A stretch of DNA of 64,000 bases from Planctomycetota bacterium (lineage in GTDB: Bacteria > Planctomycetota > Planctomycetia > Planctomycetales > Planctomycetaceae), in NCBI GenBank assembly GCA_022600195.1, contig JAHZKX010000058.1, positions 1 through 64,000 on the forward strand, in the 5' to 3' direction. Positions within the stretch are counted from its first letter, which is position 1, and the number at the start of each line of letters is the position of its first letter. Shown here one piece after another: positions 9,157 through 18,698 of the stretch. The position numbers and the translations under genes were made by a program. The notes below the pieces were generated by a model that saw nothing but the letters and a program-made list of their open reading frames with translations, had not been told where the DNA came from and did not search any database.

Positions 9157-10176
9157 ATGCTCTCGACGATCATCATTGTTTCTTTGGTCCTTGGCATTCT
9201 ACTGAGTTCTTTTTTCTTTTGGGCGTATTTCCTGCGTCTTGGGCTCCGCTGGGTAAAAACGCCGGATATCTCTACGAAGCGTATTATTCTTACAACAGTT
9301 TCTGTATTTAGCGTCCTTGTCACTATTCAGGTTCTGAGTTCTTTGTTTTTACCTCAATCTGAATCAGAGGAATTTGGACTTTCTGCCGTCATATTTTTCA
9401 GCTCGTTATACCTCACATGCCTGATCATCTCACGTATCAATCGTATCCCCATGAATCGTGCATTCCAGGCTTGGTTGCCCACGCTCCTCTCGTCGGTCAT
9501 ACCCCTGGCGTTTGCTTATTTCGTGTTTCAGCCCTTTCTTTATGAATCCTTTATTATCCCCACGAATGCGATGGCTCCTACTTTATTAGGACATCACCAT
9601 CAAGATGTTTGCCCCGAATGCAACTCGCCCAATTATGGCTCTATCGTAGAAGGTTCATATCGATTTGGTAACCAGATACAGATTTGTGATAATTTTCATG
9701 TCACTGAAGTTTCAGAAGTAGATTCACAGAAACACTCGGGTGACCACATTATTGTCGCCAAATATTTGAACCCCAAACGCTGGGATCTCGTAGTCTTTCA
9801 ATATCCAGCGTCCCCGTCTGTCACATACGTCAAACGTCTGGTCGGTTTACCGGGCGAGAAAATTCAGATTCAAGGTGGTGCAGTCTGGGCGGATGGAAAA
9901 AAACTCACACCACCAGATTCCATTCTAGGTCTCGAATATCTCTCCGAGATTGAAGGCGGAAATAATACCGAACTGTGGGGCTCCCCGGAGAAACCTGCCC
10001 AATTGGGTGATGACGAATATTTCATGCTGGGCGATTTCTCTACTCGCTCTGCTGACTCACGATACTGGCAAAAAGGAGCACCAGAACACAATCCATTTGC
10101 TGTTCCTGAATCCTATTTAAAAGGAGTTGTGACTCACATCTACTGGCCGTTCCATCGGCAACGCATTCTAAAATAA
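9157..10176 (+). CDS. lepB: Signal peptidase I homologue (S26) with four membrane segments and Ala in place of the catalytic Ser
   Basis: 339 aa from the ATG at 9157; a TTG at 9115 would add 14 residues before the first hydrophobic helix. There are about four membrane segments (residues ~1-25, ~44-66, ~73-95, ~107-130) before the catalytic region. Box B reads ESFIIPTNAMAPTLLG, aligning with the classical P-S-G-S-M-x-P-T-L: the nucleophile Ser just before Met is Ala. Boxes C-E are well kept: GDHIIVAKYLNPKRWDLVVF, TYVKRLVGLPGEKIQI (the Lys general base is present) and EYFMLGDFSTRSADSRYW. Between boxes B and C a CPEC pair and a further Cys (QICDN) resemble a reduced zinc ribbon. It is clearly of the LepB fold, but whether it cleaves signal peptides by the normal Ser/Lys dyad is doubtful. 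Confidence 0.82.
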   Translation: MLSTIIIVSLVLGILLSSFFFWAYFLRLGLRWVKTPDISTKRIILTTVSVFSVLVTIQVLSSLFLPQSESEEFGLSAVIFFSSLYLTCLIISRINRIPMNRAFQAWLPTLLSSVIPLAFAYFVFQPFLYESFIIPTNAMAPTLLGHHHQDVCPECNSPNYGSIVEGSYRFGNQIQICDNFHVTEVSEVDSQKHSGDHIIVAKYLNPKRWDLVVFQYPASPSVTYVKRLVGLPGEKIQIQGGAVWADGKKLTPPDSILGLEYLSEIEGGNNTELWGSPEKPAQLGDDEYFMLGDFSTRSADSRYWQKGAPEHNPFAVPESYLKGVVTHIYWPFHRQRILK

Positions 10177-10216
10177 GAATTCGAGGTTTCTTGTTGGCAG
10201 AATACTGTAATTAAGT

Positions 10217-10237
10217 GATTTTATCGCAGATAAAATC
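10217..10237. promoter_or_regulatory. Perfect 9-bp palindrome between lepB-like and MOSC genes
   Basis: GATTTTATC-GCA-GATAAAATC is a perfect inverted repeat 41 bases after the signal peptidase stop and 54 bases before the MOSC start. No T tract follows, so it is a poor terminator; an operator half-site pair or a small mRNA hairpin is possible. Nothing in the sequence identifies the binding factor. Confidence 0.35.
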
Positions 10238-10290
10238 GCGACGTAGTATATAAAATATCCCGACTCTAGATGAAATCAGGTATTTGAAAA

Positions 10291-10743
10291 ATGATTGAGG
10301 CTATCTATATCGCGAACGAACGAAATGCCGTTCAGGAACAGGTCGAACGCATTGAATTGGAGCAAGCCAAAGGAATTGTCGGCGATCGTTACTTTGGTCG
10401 ATCAGATTACCCCGGTCAACAAATCACGTTTATCGAGCGGGAAGAAATCGAATCATATAATCAAAAGTATCAGCAAAATATCGATCTGTGTGACACCCGC
10501 CGCAATGTGATCACTCACGGTATTCGACTCAACGATTTCGTGGGAAAAACCTTTCAAATCGGTGAGGTCAAGTTCATGGGCGTCGAACTCTGCGAACCAT
10601 GCGCCACTTTAGGAGGCCGCCTGGAAAACGAAGCCATCCCAAAAAACGATGTCATCAAAGCCTTTGTCCACAAAGGTGGGTTACGAGCTGACGTTTTAAG
10701 CGATGGTTGCATTGAAGTGGGCATGAGAATCAACTGCAACTAA
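10291..10743 (+). CDS. MOSC domain protein
   Basis: 150 aa, essentially one MOSC domain (molybdenum cofactor sulfurase C-terminal fold). The diagnostic segments are GIVGDRYFG near residue 30, RRNVITHGIRLNDFVGKTF near residue 70, the conserved cysteine region VELCEPCATL near residue 98, and LRADVLSDGCIEVGMRI at the C-terminus. Stand-alone MOSC proteins bind molybdenum cofactor or carry sulfur for molybdo-enzymes; the exact partner is not known here and no molybdoenzyme is nearby. The length is typical for stand-alone members. Confidence 0.88.
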   Translation: MIEAIYIANERNAVQEQVERIELEQAKGIVGDRYFGRSDYPGQQITFIEREEIESYNQKYQQNIDLCDTRRNVITHGIRLNDFVGKTFQIGEVKFMGVELCEPCATLGGRLENEAIPKNDVIKAFVHKGGLRADVLSDGCIEVGMRINCN

Positions 10744-10790
10744 AACTATTATCATTCCTTTTCATAAGCAGTAATGATAGACAGCTTTTC

Positions 10791-11456
10791 ATGAACACAT
10801 CCACTGTAAAGAGTGCCCTCAAAGAGATCTACCAGACCACAGGTATCCGACTGCGAAAATCAGATCTGTTTCTGTCGGGAAGTGTGAAGTTCACTATGCG
10901 GCTGAAAATGGATGTAGTCCAAACTGGTCATCTCATCGAATTGGTTCGAGTGCCGGCATCCTATTTGTTTGCTCATTGTTCACTCGTTTGTGCAATCGTT
11001 TTCTGCATTCTCTGGATCACTCAGAATACAGACTCACACGCGATTGGAGCGTGTCTCAGTTCATTTCTTGCCGTTTGTGGTTTCTATGGCTTAACGATAT
11101 GGGTTAATAAATCTGCTAAACGTGAGAATCCGATCCTTTCTTATGATTCACAGTCTGAGAGAATGTTGATCGCTTCAAAACAGTCTGAATTTGATCGGAG
11201 CGATTTATGTTTCATTCTTGCGTTGTCGAGCATTCCACTAAAAGCACACAAGCCTGAAAAAAGCTGCGGCGAACTGAAACTCATTTTCAGGAACCAAGGC
11301 AACACAAACGCCGTTGTTCTCGCAAAAGATTTTAAGGGCCATCTGCCGAATTTTGATGCTGAGATCCTGCCCTTCGCAGAAGCGCTGGGACTTTCCTATC
11401 TACATGCAGATCGCAAATTCAATACAGGAAAATATACGATTACGCGTATCAAATAA
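10791..11456 (+). CDS. Hypothetical protein with two membrane segments
   Basis: 221 aa, family not recognised. It has a soluble N-terminus of ~55 residues, two hydrophobic helices (about residues 58-76, YLFAHCSLVCAIVFCILWI, and 84-105, AIGACLSSFLAVCGFYGLTI), then a C-terminal domain of ~110 residues with alternating beta and helical character. This resembles the layout of bacterial PH-like or stress-response membrane proteins, but I see no diagnostic motif. It follows the MOSC gene by 47 bases on the same strand and may be co-transcribed. Codon use is like its neighbours. Confidence 0.65.
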   Translation: MNTSTVKSALKEIYQTTGIRLRKSDLFLSGSVKFTMRLKMDVVQTGHLIELVRVPASYLFAHCSLVCAIVFCILWITQNTDSHAIGACLSSFLAVCGFYGLTIWVNKSAKRENPILSYDSQSERMLIASKQSEFDRSDLCFILALSSIPLKAHKPEKSCGELKLIFRNQGNTNAVVLAKDFKGHLPNFDAEILPFAEALGLSYLHADRKFNTGKYTITRIK

Positions 11457-11688
11457 TCGTTTTCCAGGTGTCCGGGCCAGTGTGATTCATATTTGGCAAC
11501 CGACGCGGTTAGACGAGCCTGAGACGTCTCAAATCGTACGATAAGTGTGTGTTCGTACAAAATTTAATAAATTCGTTCAACCACGGTGTATTAAATAATA
11601 ACAGTGCCTTTACTCGAGGTTGATTGTTAGAATAATGTTAGTCAAAACTAATTGCGGGCAGCAATCAGCGGGCAGAAAGATTTGATCG

Positions 11689-13137
11689 ATGAATCACTCC
11701 CCTCACACTTCGTCTAGAAACAGCAATCCATTCTCGTATTCCATTTACATTATTATCTTCTTCGTTTTCTCCCTGTGCGTCAGTTATCCGGCTTCAGCAC
11801 AGGTAAATAACGGCGGTGGCAATAATGGCGGTGGCAATAACCAGAATGGTAACAATCAACAAAACGCAGGTGGGATTACCATTGATGCCGAAGGCGTGAT
11901 TTCCGCACCGTTCCGAGTCACGCAAAACAGCAAGCAATTAAATCAGCGTCGACTGCAGGCACTCGCGGCTGAATCGCTTTCAAGTGATCTCAATCAGAAA
12001 TCGGAGTTCCGCAAAATCTCACTTGTGAAACTGGAAAAAGCGTGCCAGGAACTCAAATCAAAAAATCAGCCTCTTCCGCCGGAAATCCAATATCTGGCCG
12101 GGTTGTTGCGAATTGATTATCTGTTCGTAGATAGTGAAAACAACGACTTGATTATCGCAGGTCCTGCAGAAGGATTCGCCGCCAATGCGCAAAATCGTGT
12201 TGTCGGTGTGGAATCAGGCCGCCCGCCGCTAAGACTGGATGATTTGGTTGTGGCGTTCCAGTCTCAGGAAAGAGGTCTGATCACAGGCTGTTCTTTCGAT
12301 GCAAAGCCTGGAAATCTTGCGAAGATGAATGAGTATATCCGCCGCACTAACAATGCCTCTTCCACGGCAACTGCTGTGACACGTTTTAAAACGATGGCAC
12401 AGATTTTAGGCATGCAGGATGTTTCAGTAACTGGTGTTCCGCCAAGATCACATTATGCACGGATATTGGTCGAAGCCGACTATATGTTGAAACGAATCTC
12501 CATCGGGTTGGAACCGTCGGGCATTCGCGAAATCAAAAGCCATCTGGCGACACTCCGCGGAGGAGGCAACAGCACCCAACGCTGGTGGTTCACTCCCTTG
12601 TACGATGCCTTCACCACCACAGCGGACCGGGATGCATTTACTTTTTCCGGACAGCGACTACAAATGATGTCGCAGGAAGAATTCGTCAATCAGGCCGGGC
12701 AAAGAACTGACGCTGACCAGACTCGACTTTCAACGACTAAGTATGCGCAGCAGTTTACCAAAAACTTTGCAAAGCTGGCAAATCAACATCCCACGTTTGC
12801 CGAACTGCAATCGATCACCGATTTAACTGTATTGGCAGCGTTGATCAGAAAAGAACGCCTGGAACAGCAAGTAGACTGGGATCATCGTTTCTTTTCTACT
12901 GCATCGGATTATTTGGTTCCACAGGGAAACATCCCCAGACAAGTTCCGACCGCGATGAATTACAAAAAGGCCAATCGACTGATGATTTGCCTGGTGGGTG
13001 GGGGAGTGACCGTAAATGCCAGAAAGGTTGTAAATCAGACGGAGTTTCAAACATCCAGAGATGACTCACTCGACCAGAAAAAAACAGCTGCCTTTGAACG
13101 TCGTGGAGATAAAACTGTTCGCTGGTGGTGGGATTGA
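11689..13137 (+). CDS. Secreted DUF1598-type protein
   Basis: 482 aa. A signal peptide (hydrophobic IYIIIFFVFSLCVSYPASAQ, residues ~19-38) is followed by a low-complexity Asn/Gly/Gln linker made partly from a direct repeat of a 15-base unit (GGCGGTGGCAATAAT/C, about 11812-11841). The rest resembles the planctomycete family DUF1598: a region beginning GITIDAEGVISAPF, a central segment RPPLRLDDLVVAFQ, then ILVEADYMLKRISIGLEPSG and a Trp-rich RWWFTPLYDAF. Its function is unknown; the export signal and long linker suggest a cell-surface or periplasmic protein. The DUF number is from memory; the planctomycete-specific nature is more certain than the number. Confidence 0.72.
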   Translation: MNHSPHTSSRNSNPFSYSIYIIIFFVFSLCVSYPASAQVNNGGGNNGGGNNQNGNNQQNAGGITIDAEGVISAPFRVTQNSKQLNQRRLQALAAESLSSDLNQKSEFRKISLVKLEKACQELKSKNQPLPPEIQYLAGLLRIDYLFVDSENNDLIIAGPAEGFAANAQNRVVGVESGRPPLRLDDLVVAFQSQERGLITGCSFDAKPGNLAKMNEYIRRTNNASSTATAVTRFKTMAQILGMQDVSVTGVPPRSHYARILVEADYMLKRISIGLEPSGIREIKSHLATLRGGGNSTQRWWFTPLYDAFTTTADRDAFTFSGQRLQMMSQEEFVNQAGQRTDADQTRLSTTKYAQQFTKNFAKLANQHPTFAELQSITDLTVLAALIRKERLEQQVDWDHRFFSTASDYLVPQGNIPRQVPTAMNYKKANRLMICLVGGGVTVNARKVVNQTEFQTSRDDSLDQKKTAAFERRGDKTVRWWWD

Positions 13138-13213
13138 TGGATAATTCCTTTAGAATGGTGTCTGATTTGAACCGCTTTTGACTCTGAACTCGAAAAGGAA
13201 ATTCACTTCCACT

Positions 13214-15016
13214 ATGCTACGTAAACCTGTTTTGAACCTTGCGTCATTATCATTTTTGATCCTCTTCATATTCCCCATTCAGTTCTCACAGGCTGCTGCG
13301 AAGCCGAACGTATTGTTGATCATGACCGACGATCAAGGGTGGGGAGATATTCAATCTCACGATAACCCGTTGATTAACACACCTCAACAGGACCTGCTGG
13401 CGAAGCAGGGGGCACGGTTTGATCGGTTTTATGTTTCTCCCGTTTGTGCACCGACGCGAGCGGCACTAATGACAGGTCGCTATAGCTTAAGAACCGGCGT
13501 ACATGGCGTGACGCGTGGTTTTGAAAACATGCGAGCCGAGGAAGTTACGATTGCAGAAATTCTCAAGTCGGCCGGTTATGCCACGGGGGCGTTTGGAAAA
13601 TGGCACAATGGTCGTCATTTCCCGATGCATCCTAACGGGCAGGGCTTTGATGAATTCTTCGGTTTTTGTGGCGGTCACTGGAACCGTTACTTCGATACAA
13701 ATCTGGAACACAACAAAATACCGGTCGAAACAAAAGGTTATATTACCGATGTTTTAACAGACAAAGCGATTGAATTTATCAAACAGAACCAGAATCAGCC
13801 GTTCTTCTGTTATGTACCTTACAATGCCCCACATTCTCCTTGGATTGTGCCTGAGAAATACTGGAACAAATACGCGAACAAAGGCCTGGATGACAAAGCC
13901 CGCTGTGCTTATGCGATGGTAGAAAGTGTCGATGACAATCTGGGACGCTTGATGCAGACACTGGATGAACTTGATTTGAGCAAGAACACGATTGTGCTGT
14001 TTCTGACAGACAATGGTCCGAACAGCAAACGTTATAATGGCGACATGCGCGGCCAGAAAGGGTCCATTCATGAAGGAGGCATTCGCGTTCCGCTATTTGT
14101 GCGTTATCCTGGAAAAATCAAACCGGGAACAGTTGTGAAACCAATCGCCGCTCACATTGACATCTTACCAACGTTGCGAGATTTTTGTGGTGTGAGTGCA
14201 TCGCCTGAAAATCGCATTGACGGGAAAAGTCTTGTGCCCTTACTGACGGGCAGCCCGACTGAAGAGTGGCCGAAACGGATGCTCTTTACAGATCGACTGT
14301 TTCGCAATTCGATTCCCGGAAAAGAAATCCCAGTGGGCTCTGTACGCACAGAGCGCTGGCGGGCTGCTTATGAACGAAATCACAAATGGAAACTGTATGA
14401 TATGCTGGCGGACCCGGGACAAAAAAAGGATGTCTCGAAATCTCATCCAAAAGTGATTCAGAAATTGAAAGCAGCTTACACTGATTGGTTCAAGGATGTG
14501 TCCCAGTCCGGGTTCGAGCCAATTCCGATCCCCGTAGGTCATCCCCAAGAAAAAATGACTTCGCTACCCGCGAATGAATCATTCTTGAAACCTGAAGCCG
14601 GGCAGGGGATCAACTATAGTGGTAAAGGGCACAACGGTTATGCCAACAGTTGGCTTGAAGACTGGACCGATTCAACAGCTTCAGCAGTTTGGCATTTGGA
14701 TGTTGTAACACCAGGAACTTATTCACTGACATTAAAATATACATGTAGTGCGAATGATGTTGGATGTGAAATTCAAACGGAAGTCGCCAACCGGAAACTG
14801 ACAGCGACAATTACCAAGGCACATGATCCGCCGAAAATTGGCAATCAGGATCGAATAGAACAATCACCAAACTACATGAGTAAGAAGTGGGGAAAAATCA
14901 ATTTGGGTACGGCCCAACTGAAAAAAGGGCGATGCGATCTTAGATTAACGGGGCTCAAAAAAGTTGGATCTAAGCTGATTGACGTAAAAGGTATCGAACT
15001 GAAACGTATCAATTGA
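13214..15016 (+). CDS. Secreted arylsulfatase (family S1)
   Basis: 600 aa from the ATG at 13214; the upstream TTG at 13178 is rejected because 13214 has an AAAAGGA 14 bases before it and gives a compact signal peptide ending QAAA. The metal-binding start PNVLLIMTDDQGWGD has both Asp ligands (~39-40), and the formylglycine signature VCAPTRAALMTGRYSLRTG places the modified Cys at residue 78 (C-x-P-x-R). FLTDNGP and the KGSIHEGGIRVPLFVRYPG segment complete the sulfatase active site, which hydrolyses sulfate esters, probably of algal polysaccharides. The C-terminal ~110 residues form an extra beta-rich domain of the kind often attached to planctomycete sulfatases. It requires a formylglycine-generating enzyme, not seen in the window. 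Confidence 0.92.
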   Translation: MLRKPVLNLASLSFLILFIFPIQFSQAAAKPNVLLIMTDDQGWGDIQSHDNPLINTPQQDLLAKQGARFDRFYVSPVCAPTRAALMTGRYSLRTGVHGVTRGFENMRAEEVTIAEILKSAGYATGAFGKWHNGRHFPMHPNGQGFDEFFGFCGGHWNRYFDTNLEHNKIPVETKGYITDVLTDKAIEFIKQNQNQPFFCYVPYNAPHSPWIVPEKYWNKYANKGLDDKARCAYAMVESVDDNLGRLMQTLDELDLSKNTIVLFLTDNGPNSKRYNGDMRGQKGSIHEGGIRVPLFVRYPGKIKPGTVVKPIAAHIDILPTLRDFCGVSASPENRIDGKSLVPLLTGSPTEEWPKRMLFTDRLFRNSIPGKEIPVGSVRTERWRAAYERNHKWKLYDMLADPGQKKDVSKSHPKVIQKLKAAYTDWFKDVSQSGFEPIPIPVGHPQEKMTSLPANESFLKPEAGQGINYSGKGHNGYANSWLEDWTDSTASAVWHLDVVTPGTYSLTLKYTCSANDVGCEIQTEVANRKLTATITKAHDPPKIGNQDRIEQSPNYMSKKWGKINLGTAQLKKGRCDLRLTGLKKVGSKLIDVKGIELKRIN

Positions 15017-15027
15017 AGCACTGCCGC

Positions 15028-16494
15028 TTATGTACCCAGAGAATTAAATAGTCTCTCAGCGGCTTGTTCCGCACTTTGAATACAATCGGGAATGCCGACG
15101 CCACGATAGGCATTTCCTGCCAACTCTAGTGCGGGATATTTTTCTGCCAGTTGTTCGATCTGCTCGACCATTTGCAAATGCCCCAGATGATATTGCGGCA
15201 TGGACTGATTGTGTCGCAGTAATTTAGAGAACAGAGGATCGCCAGTGACACCTAAGAGATCCGATAGTTCATTTTGAACCATTACCATCAAATCTTCATC
15301 GGACTGTTCGAGCAATTCCGGCTGCATGGCGCCGCCGACAAAGGTTCTAAGTTGCACACAACCTTCCGGAGCACGACCAGGAAATTTTCGACTGGCAAAA
15401 GCAACGGCAAATATCTTCCGCTGTTCTGCTGCGGGTATAACGAGACCAAATGCATTGAGTGGATGCTTGATGTCGGAGAGTTTGAAAATATTGACCAGAA
15501 TTGCCGTGGAAGCATACTCGATCTGCCCTAACAAGCCTGCCATCTCGGGTGCAAAACTGGCGGTCATTTTCGCCGCCTGCGGTGCCGCGGTAGCTACGAT
15601 GACTGCATCAAAGTGTTGTTTCTGCACAGCATTGCCCGCTTCGCTGGTGACTTCATAGCCTGAATCAGCGGAAGGATCAATTTGCTTGATCCGCTGACCG
15701 TAGAGAATAGTTCCCTGATCAGAGACGCGTTCTGCAAGAGTTCGAATCAGAGTTTGCATCCCGGTTCGAAATGCGGCAAATAAGCCGTAACGTGCTCCTG
15801 TGGCATCCGCTGACTTAGCTTCTTTTTTTTGTTTGCGAATGGCTTTAATCAAACTGCGGTGATCACGTTCCATATCCAGAAAACGAGGCAAGGTAGCTCG
15901 CAGGCTTAACTTTTTCGGATCGGAAGTATAAATCCCTGCGACCAGAGGTTGAACCAGCCTTGTTAATGCTTCTTGACCAAATCGGCGTGTCACAAAATCA
16001 GCAAGACTTTCATCATCCCAATCCAGGCCCAGTTTACTCTGCCGACGTGGTATAAAATACTCCCACCCCATTCGCAACTTCCCCCACAAACTCAACAGAG
16101 GAGTCTTGAGCATGGGCCCGATTCGCGATGGCGTCATCAGTTCAAATCCAAGTGGAACGGGAACAGGTTGCCCGTCTTTGAGAATCAGAGCACCACGGTT
16201 TTGTTGATTCGTTGAGATGAGTTGGTCTTCGAGCCCTAGACGCGTACAAAGATTGAGAGCCGCGGGTTTATTGGTAATGAACATGTCAGCGCCAGAGTCG
16301 ATCAAGTAGTCTTTTTGATCGATCGTTCCGATCCAACCCCCGGCTTCTGACTGCGATTCAAATACGGTAATTTCTATCGATTGTTTATTCTCTTCTGCCA
16401 GTTCGAGCAAGCGATGCGCGGCAGACAGGCCGGTAAGTCCCCCGCCGACAACTGCAATGCGTTTCGTTATTTCTGAATTTGAAGATTGGTTCAT
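15028..16494 (-). CDS. hemY: Protoporphyrinogen oxidase (oxygen-dependent HemY/HemG type)
   Basis: 488 aa flavoprotein. The N-terminal FAD signature is IAVVGGGLTGLSAAHRLLE, with GGWIGTIDQKDYLIDSGADM and then TSDPKKLSLRATLPRFLDME, and the C-terminus is LAGNAYRGVGIPDCIQSAEQA, which closely matches protoporphyrinogen oxidases. It oxidises protoporphyrinogen IX to protoporphyrin IX, the penultimate haem step. It is the last gene of a minus-strand haem cluster, 54 bases downstream of hemE. It converges on the sulfatase gene with only 11 bases between stops and no visible terminator, so read-through antisense is likely. Confidence 0.92.
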   Translation of the reverse strand: MNQSSNSEITKRIAVVGGGLTGLSAAHRLLELAEENKQSIEITVFESQSEAGGWIGTIDQKDYLIDSGADMFITNKPAALNLCTRLGLEDQLISTNQQNRGALILKDGQPVPVPLGFELMTPSRIGPMLKTPLLSLWGKLRMGWEYFIPRRQSKLGLDWDDESLADFVTRRFGQEALTRLVQPLVAGIYTSDPKKLSLRATLPRFLDMERDHRSLIKAIRKQKKEAKSADATGARYGLFAAFRTGMQTLIRTLAERVSDQGTILYGQRIKQIDPSADSGYEVTSEAGNAVQKQHFDAVIVATAAPQAAKMTASFAPEMAGLLGQIEYASTAILVNIFKLSDIKHPLNAFGLVIPAAEQRKIFAVAFASRKFPGRAPEGCVQLRTFVGGAMQPELLEQSDEDLMVMVQNELSDLLGVTGDPLFSKLLRHNQSMPQYHLGHLQMVEQIEQLAEKYPALELAGNAYRGVGIPDCIQSAEQAAERLFNSLGT

Positions 16495-16548
16495 ACAATT
16501 GATCGATTTGTATCACAACAAAGAAGAGACGCACTACGGAAATTGATT

Positions 16549-17613
16549 TTATCTGCTGCCCAGCTCATGTACGATTTCCACAAGGGCTTTTACATTGTCG
16601 GGGTTCATGTCAGGCATCACGCCATGCCCGAGATTAAATATATGACCATTACGACCACCGACCGCATCGAGTACTGACTTTGCCTTTTCTTTAAGAACAG
16701 GCAGATCTGCATAAAGGGCAATGGGGTCGAGGTTTCCCTGAACGGCAACATCGGGACCTAATATTTCCCAGGCTTCTTTGAGACTGATTCGCCAATCGAC
16801 GCCAAATACAGTTCCGCCCGCTTGTCTCTGCAAAGGCAGCAACGCGGGATTGCCCGTGAGAAAGTTGATCACTGGCGCATCATCCTGAACTCCTGCAACC
16901 AGTTTCGCTGTGTAGGGTTGCACATATTTCTGATAGTCTTCTGGCGAAAGGCAACCGGCCCAACTGTCAAATATTTGAACAGCCTGACAACCGGCTTCAA
17001 TTTGACGCCTTAGATAGACAACCAGATTATCGACAAAACGATTCATTAAAGCGTGCCATGCTCCCGGATCGTTATACATCATCTGTTTCGTTCGACGGTA
17101 GTTTTTCGAGCTCCCCCCCTCAATAGCATAACTGGCTAAAGTAAAAGGGCAGCCGGCAAAACCGAGCAGGGGAATGTCTGCAGGTAAATCCGCCCGAATT
17201 AATTTAACAGCCTGAAAGACAAAGTCGAGACAATCCATATCAGCAATGTCAGTCAGCCGATCAACTTGAGAGGCATCATGAATCGGATTATGAATGACAG
17301 GGCCTTCACCTTTCAAATATTCCAGATCAAGGCCCATTGGTTCCAGAATCGGTAACAGATCGGCAAAGAGAATCGCTGCATCCACACCCAGGACTCGCTG
17401 TGCTGTCAACGTCACTTCAGCGGCCAGAGCAGGGGTTTTGCAAAGCTCAATAAAAGTTGTTTTACTGCGGACAGCCATATATTCAGGCAGATATCGCCCC
17501 GCCTGTCGCATAATCCAGATGGGAGTTGTATCGACTGGTTCGCGGCGGACCGCTTTCATAAAACGACTATTCTGATAGATGGCTGAGTCGGCCACATGGG
17601 AATCCATTTTCAA
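16549..17613 (-). CDS. hemE: Uroporphyrinogen decarboxylase
   Basis: 354 aa, the normal length. The signature [19 protein letters not shown] near residue 32 is intact, as are [47 protein letters not shown] and the C-terminal [18 protein letters not shown]. It decarboxylates the four acetate side chains of uroporphyrinogen III to coproporphyrinogen III in the cytoplasm. It sits between hemD-like and hemY genes on the minus strand, 113 bases after the former. No haem regulatory element was recognised upstream. Confidence 0.95.
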   Translation of the reverse strand: MKMDSHVADSAIYQNSRFMKAVRREPVDTTPIWIMRQAGRYLPEYMAVRSKTTFIELCKTPALAAEVTLTAQRVLGVDAAILFADLLPILEPMGLDLEYLKGEGPVIHNPIHDASQVDRLTDIADMDCLDFVFQAVKLIRADLPADIPLLGFAGCPFTLASYAIEGGSSKNYRRTKQMMYNDPGAWHALMNRFVDNLVVYLRRQIEAGCQAVQIFDSWAGCLSPEDYQKYVQPYTAKLVAGVQDDAPVINFLTGNPALLPLQRQAGGTVFGVDWRISLKEAWEILGPDVAVQGNLDPIALYADLPVLKEKAKSVLDAVGGRNGHIFNLGHGVMPDMNPDNVKALVEIVHELGSR

Positions 17614-17726
17614 TTCTTTCCAACATAATTTTTATAATTCATCAACATGAGAAATATTTTAGCAGGAATCCATAGTAACTGAAATTCAGGAGAGACCAGA
17701 ATCCCGGAAAGAATGGAATGATGAAA

Positions 17727-18563
17727 TCACGATTGACGTTTTTGCGCTAATATTGCGGGAGCTGCGTGGAGGGCATCTTTAACCAGCGGGCCCATTTTAG
17801 GTGGGCTCGATTCAAAATCGACTGAAAGCCCTGCCTGCAAAAGTGCTTCAGAGCAAGCCGGACCGACTGAGGCGATCATGATTTTAGAGACCGCGGTTCG
17901 CCATTGGTCCTTGACCTGTTCTTCTTCTGCAATTTGCAGAACATGCGATACCTGCTGGGCACTGGTAAACATCAGGACGTCGAATTTATTCTGAATCGTA
18001 TCATGTATAGCATTTCTCAAACCACTCGTATCTTCTGGTAATGCCCAACGGTAGACAGCGATCGGGAGAACCTGCGCACCACGAGAAGACAATTCATCAT
18101 AAAATTCCTGCACCGGTTTTCCATACTCCTGCACAACGACCTGTTTGCCCGTAACCGAAAAACCCTGTTGATCCCAGACCGAAATGATATCGTGCCAGGT
18201 ATTCGGTTCGGGAGCAGTAAAATGGATGGGGACTTCCCATTTTCGCAGGACAACCGTTGGCTTGGGACCGCGGACTGTAACATTTATTTTCCTGAGTGCT
18301 TCCAGAAATCGTTCACGCGGAAAATAGAGTTCCACGGCATCCAGCAATGCCGTAGCGCCAACACCCGTTAAAAAGACAATCAAATCGATTTCTTCTCGAA
18401 ATAATTTTTCGCAGAATGTTTTCACCTGCTCATTATTTTTAAGCGGTATTTCATCCATGGAGTGCACGAGTGTGGGAATTGCCCGATTTCGTTCAATTAA
18501 CGCCTTCATCGCCTCGCGCTTACGACTTTCAAAACTGCAGACGCGTAATCCAGAAGTATTCAT
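17727..18563 (-). CDS. hemD: Uroporphyrinogen-III synthase
   Basis: 278 aa with the two-lobed pattern of HemD: a first half containing IDLIVFLTGVGATALLDAVE and VRGPKPTVVLRKW, and a second with KFDVLMFTSAQQVSHVLQIA, IMIASVGPACSEALLQAGL and a final SSPPKMGPLVKDAL. These are the characteristic TSxxGV/TS-A, GP-T and IG-T-A-L elements of the poorly conserved HemD family. It cyclises hydroxymethylbilane to uroporphyrinogen III. It is the first gene of the hemD-hemE-hemY order on the minus strand, consistent with consecutive pathway steps. Confidence 0.88.
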   Translation of the reverse strand: MNTSGLRVCSFESRKREAMKALIERNRAIPTLVHSMDEIPLKNNEQVKTFCEKLFREEIDLIVFLTGVGATALLDAVELYFPRERFLEALRKINVTVRGPKPTVVLRKWEVPIHFTAPEPNTWHDIISVWDQQGFSVTGKQVVVQEYGKPVQEFYDELSSRGAQVLPIAVYRWALPEDTSGLRNAIHDTIQNKFDVLMFTSAQQVSHVLQIAEEEQVKDQWRTAVSKIMIASVGPACSEALLQAGLSVDFESSPPKMGPLVKDALHAAPAILAQKRQS

Positions 18564-18698
18564 AATGGAAGTATCAACCGTAACTGGAGATCATTTGTTT
18601 GAAACGTAATTATAGGGCGTAGCAGGAGGGGAGAGAATGCTTGATCGCTACAATTTTTGAGAACGATATTTTCATGTTTTCTCATTGAAGACAGGTAA

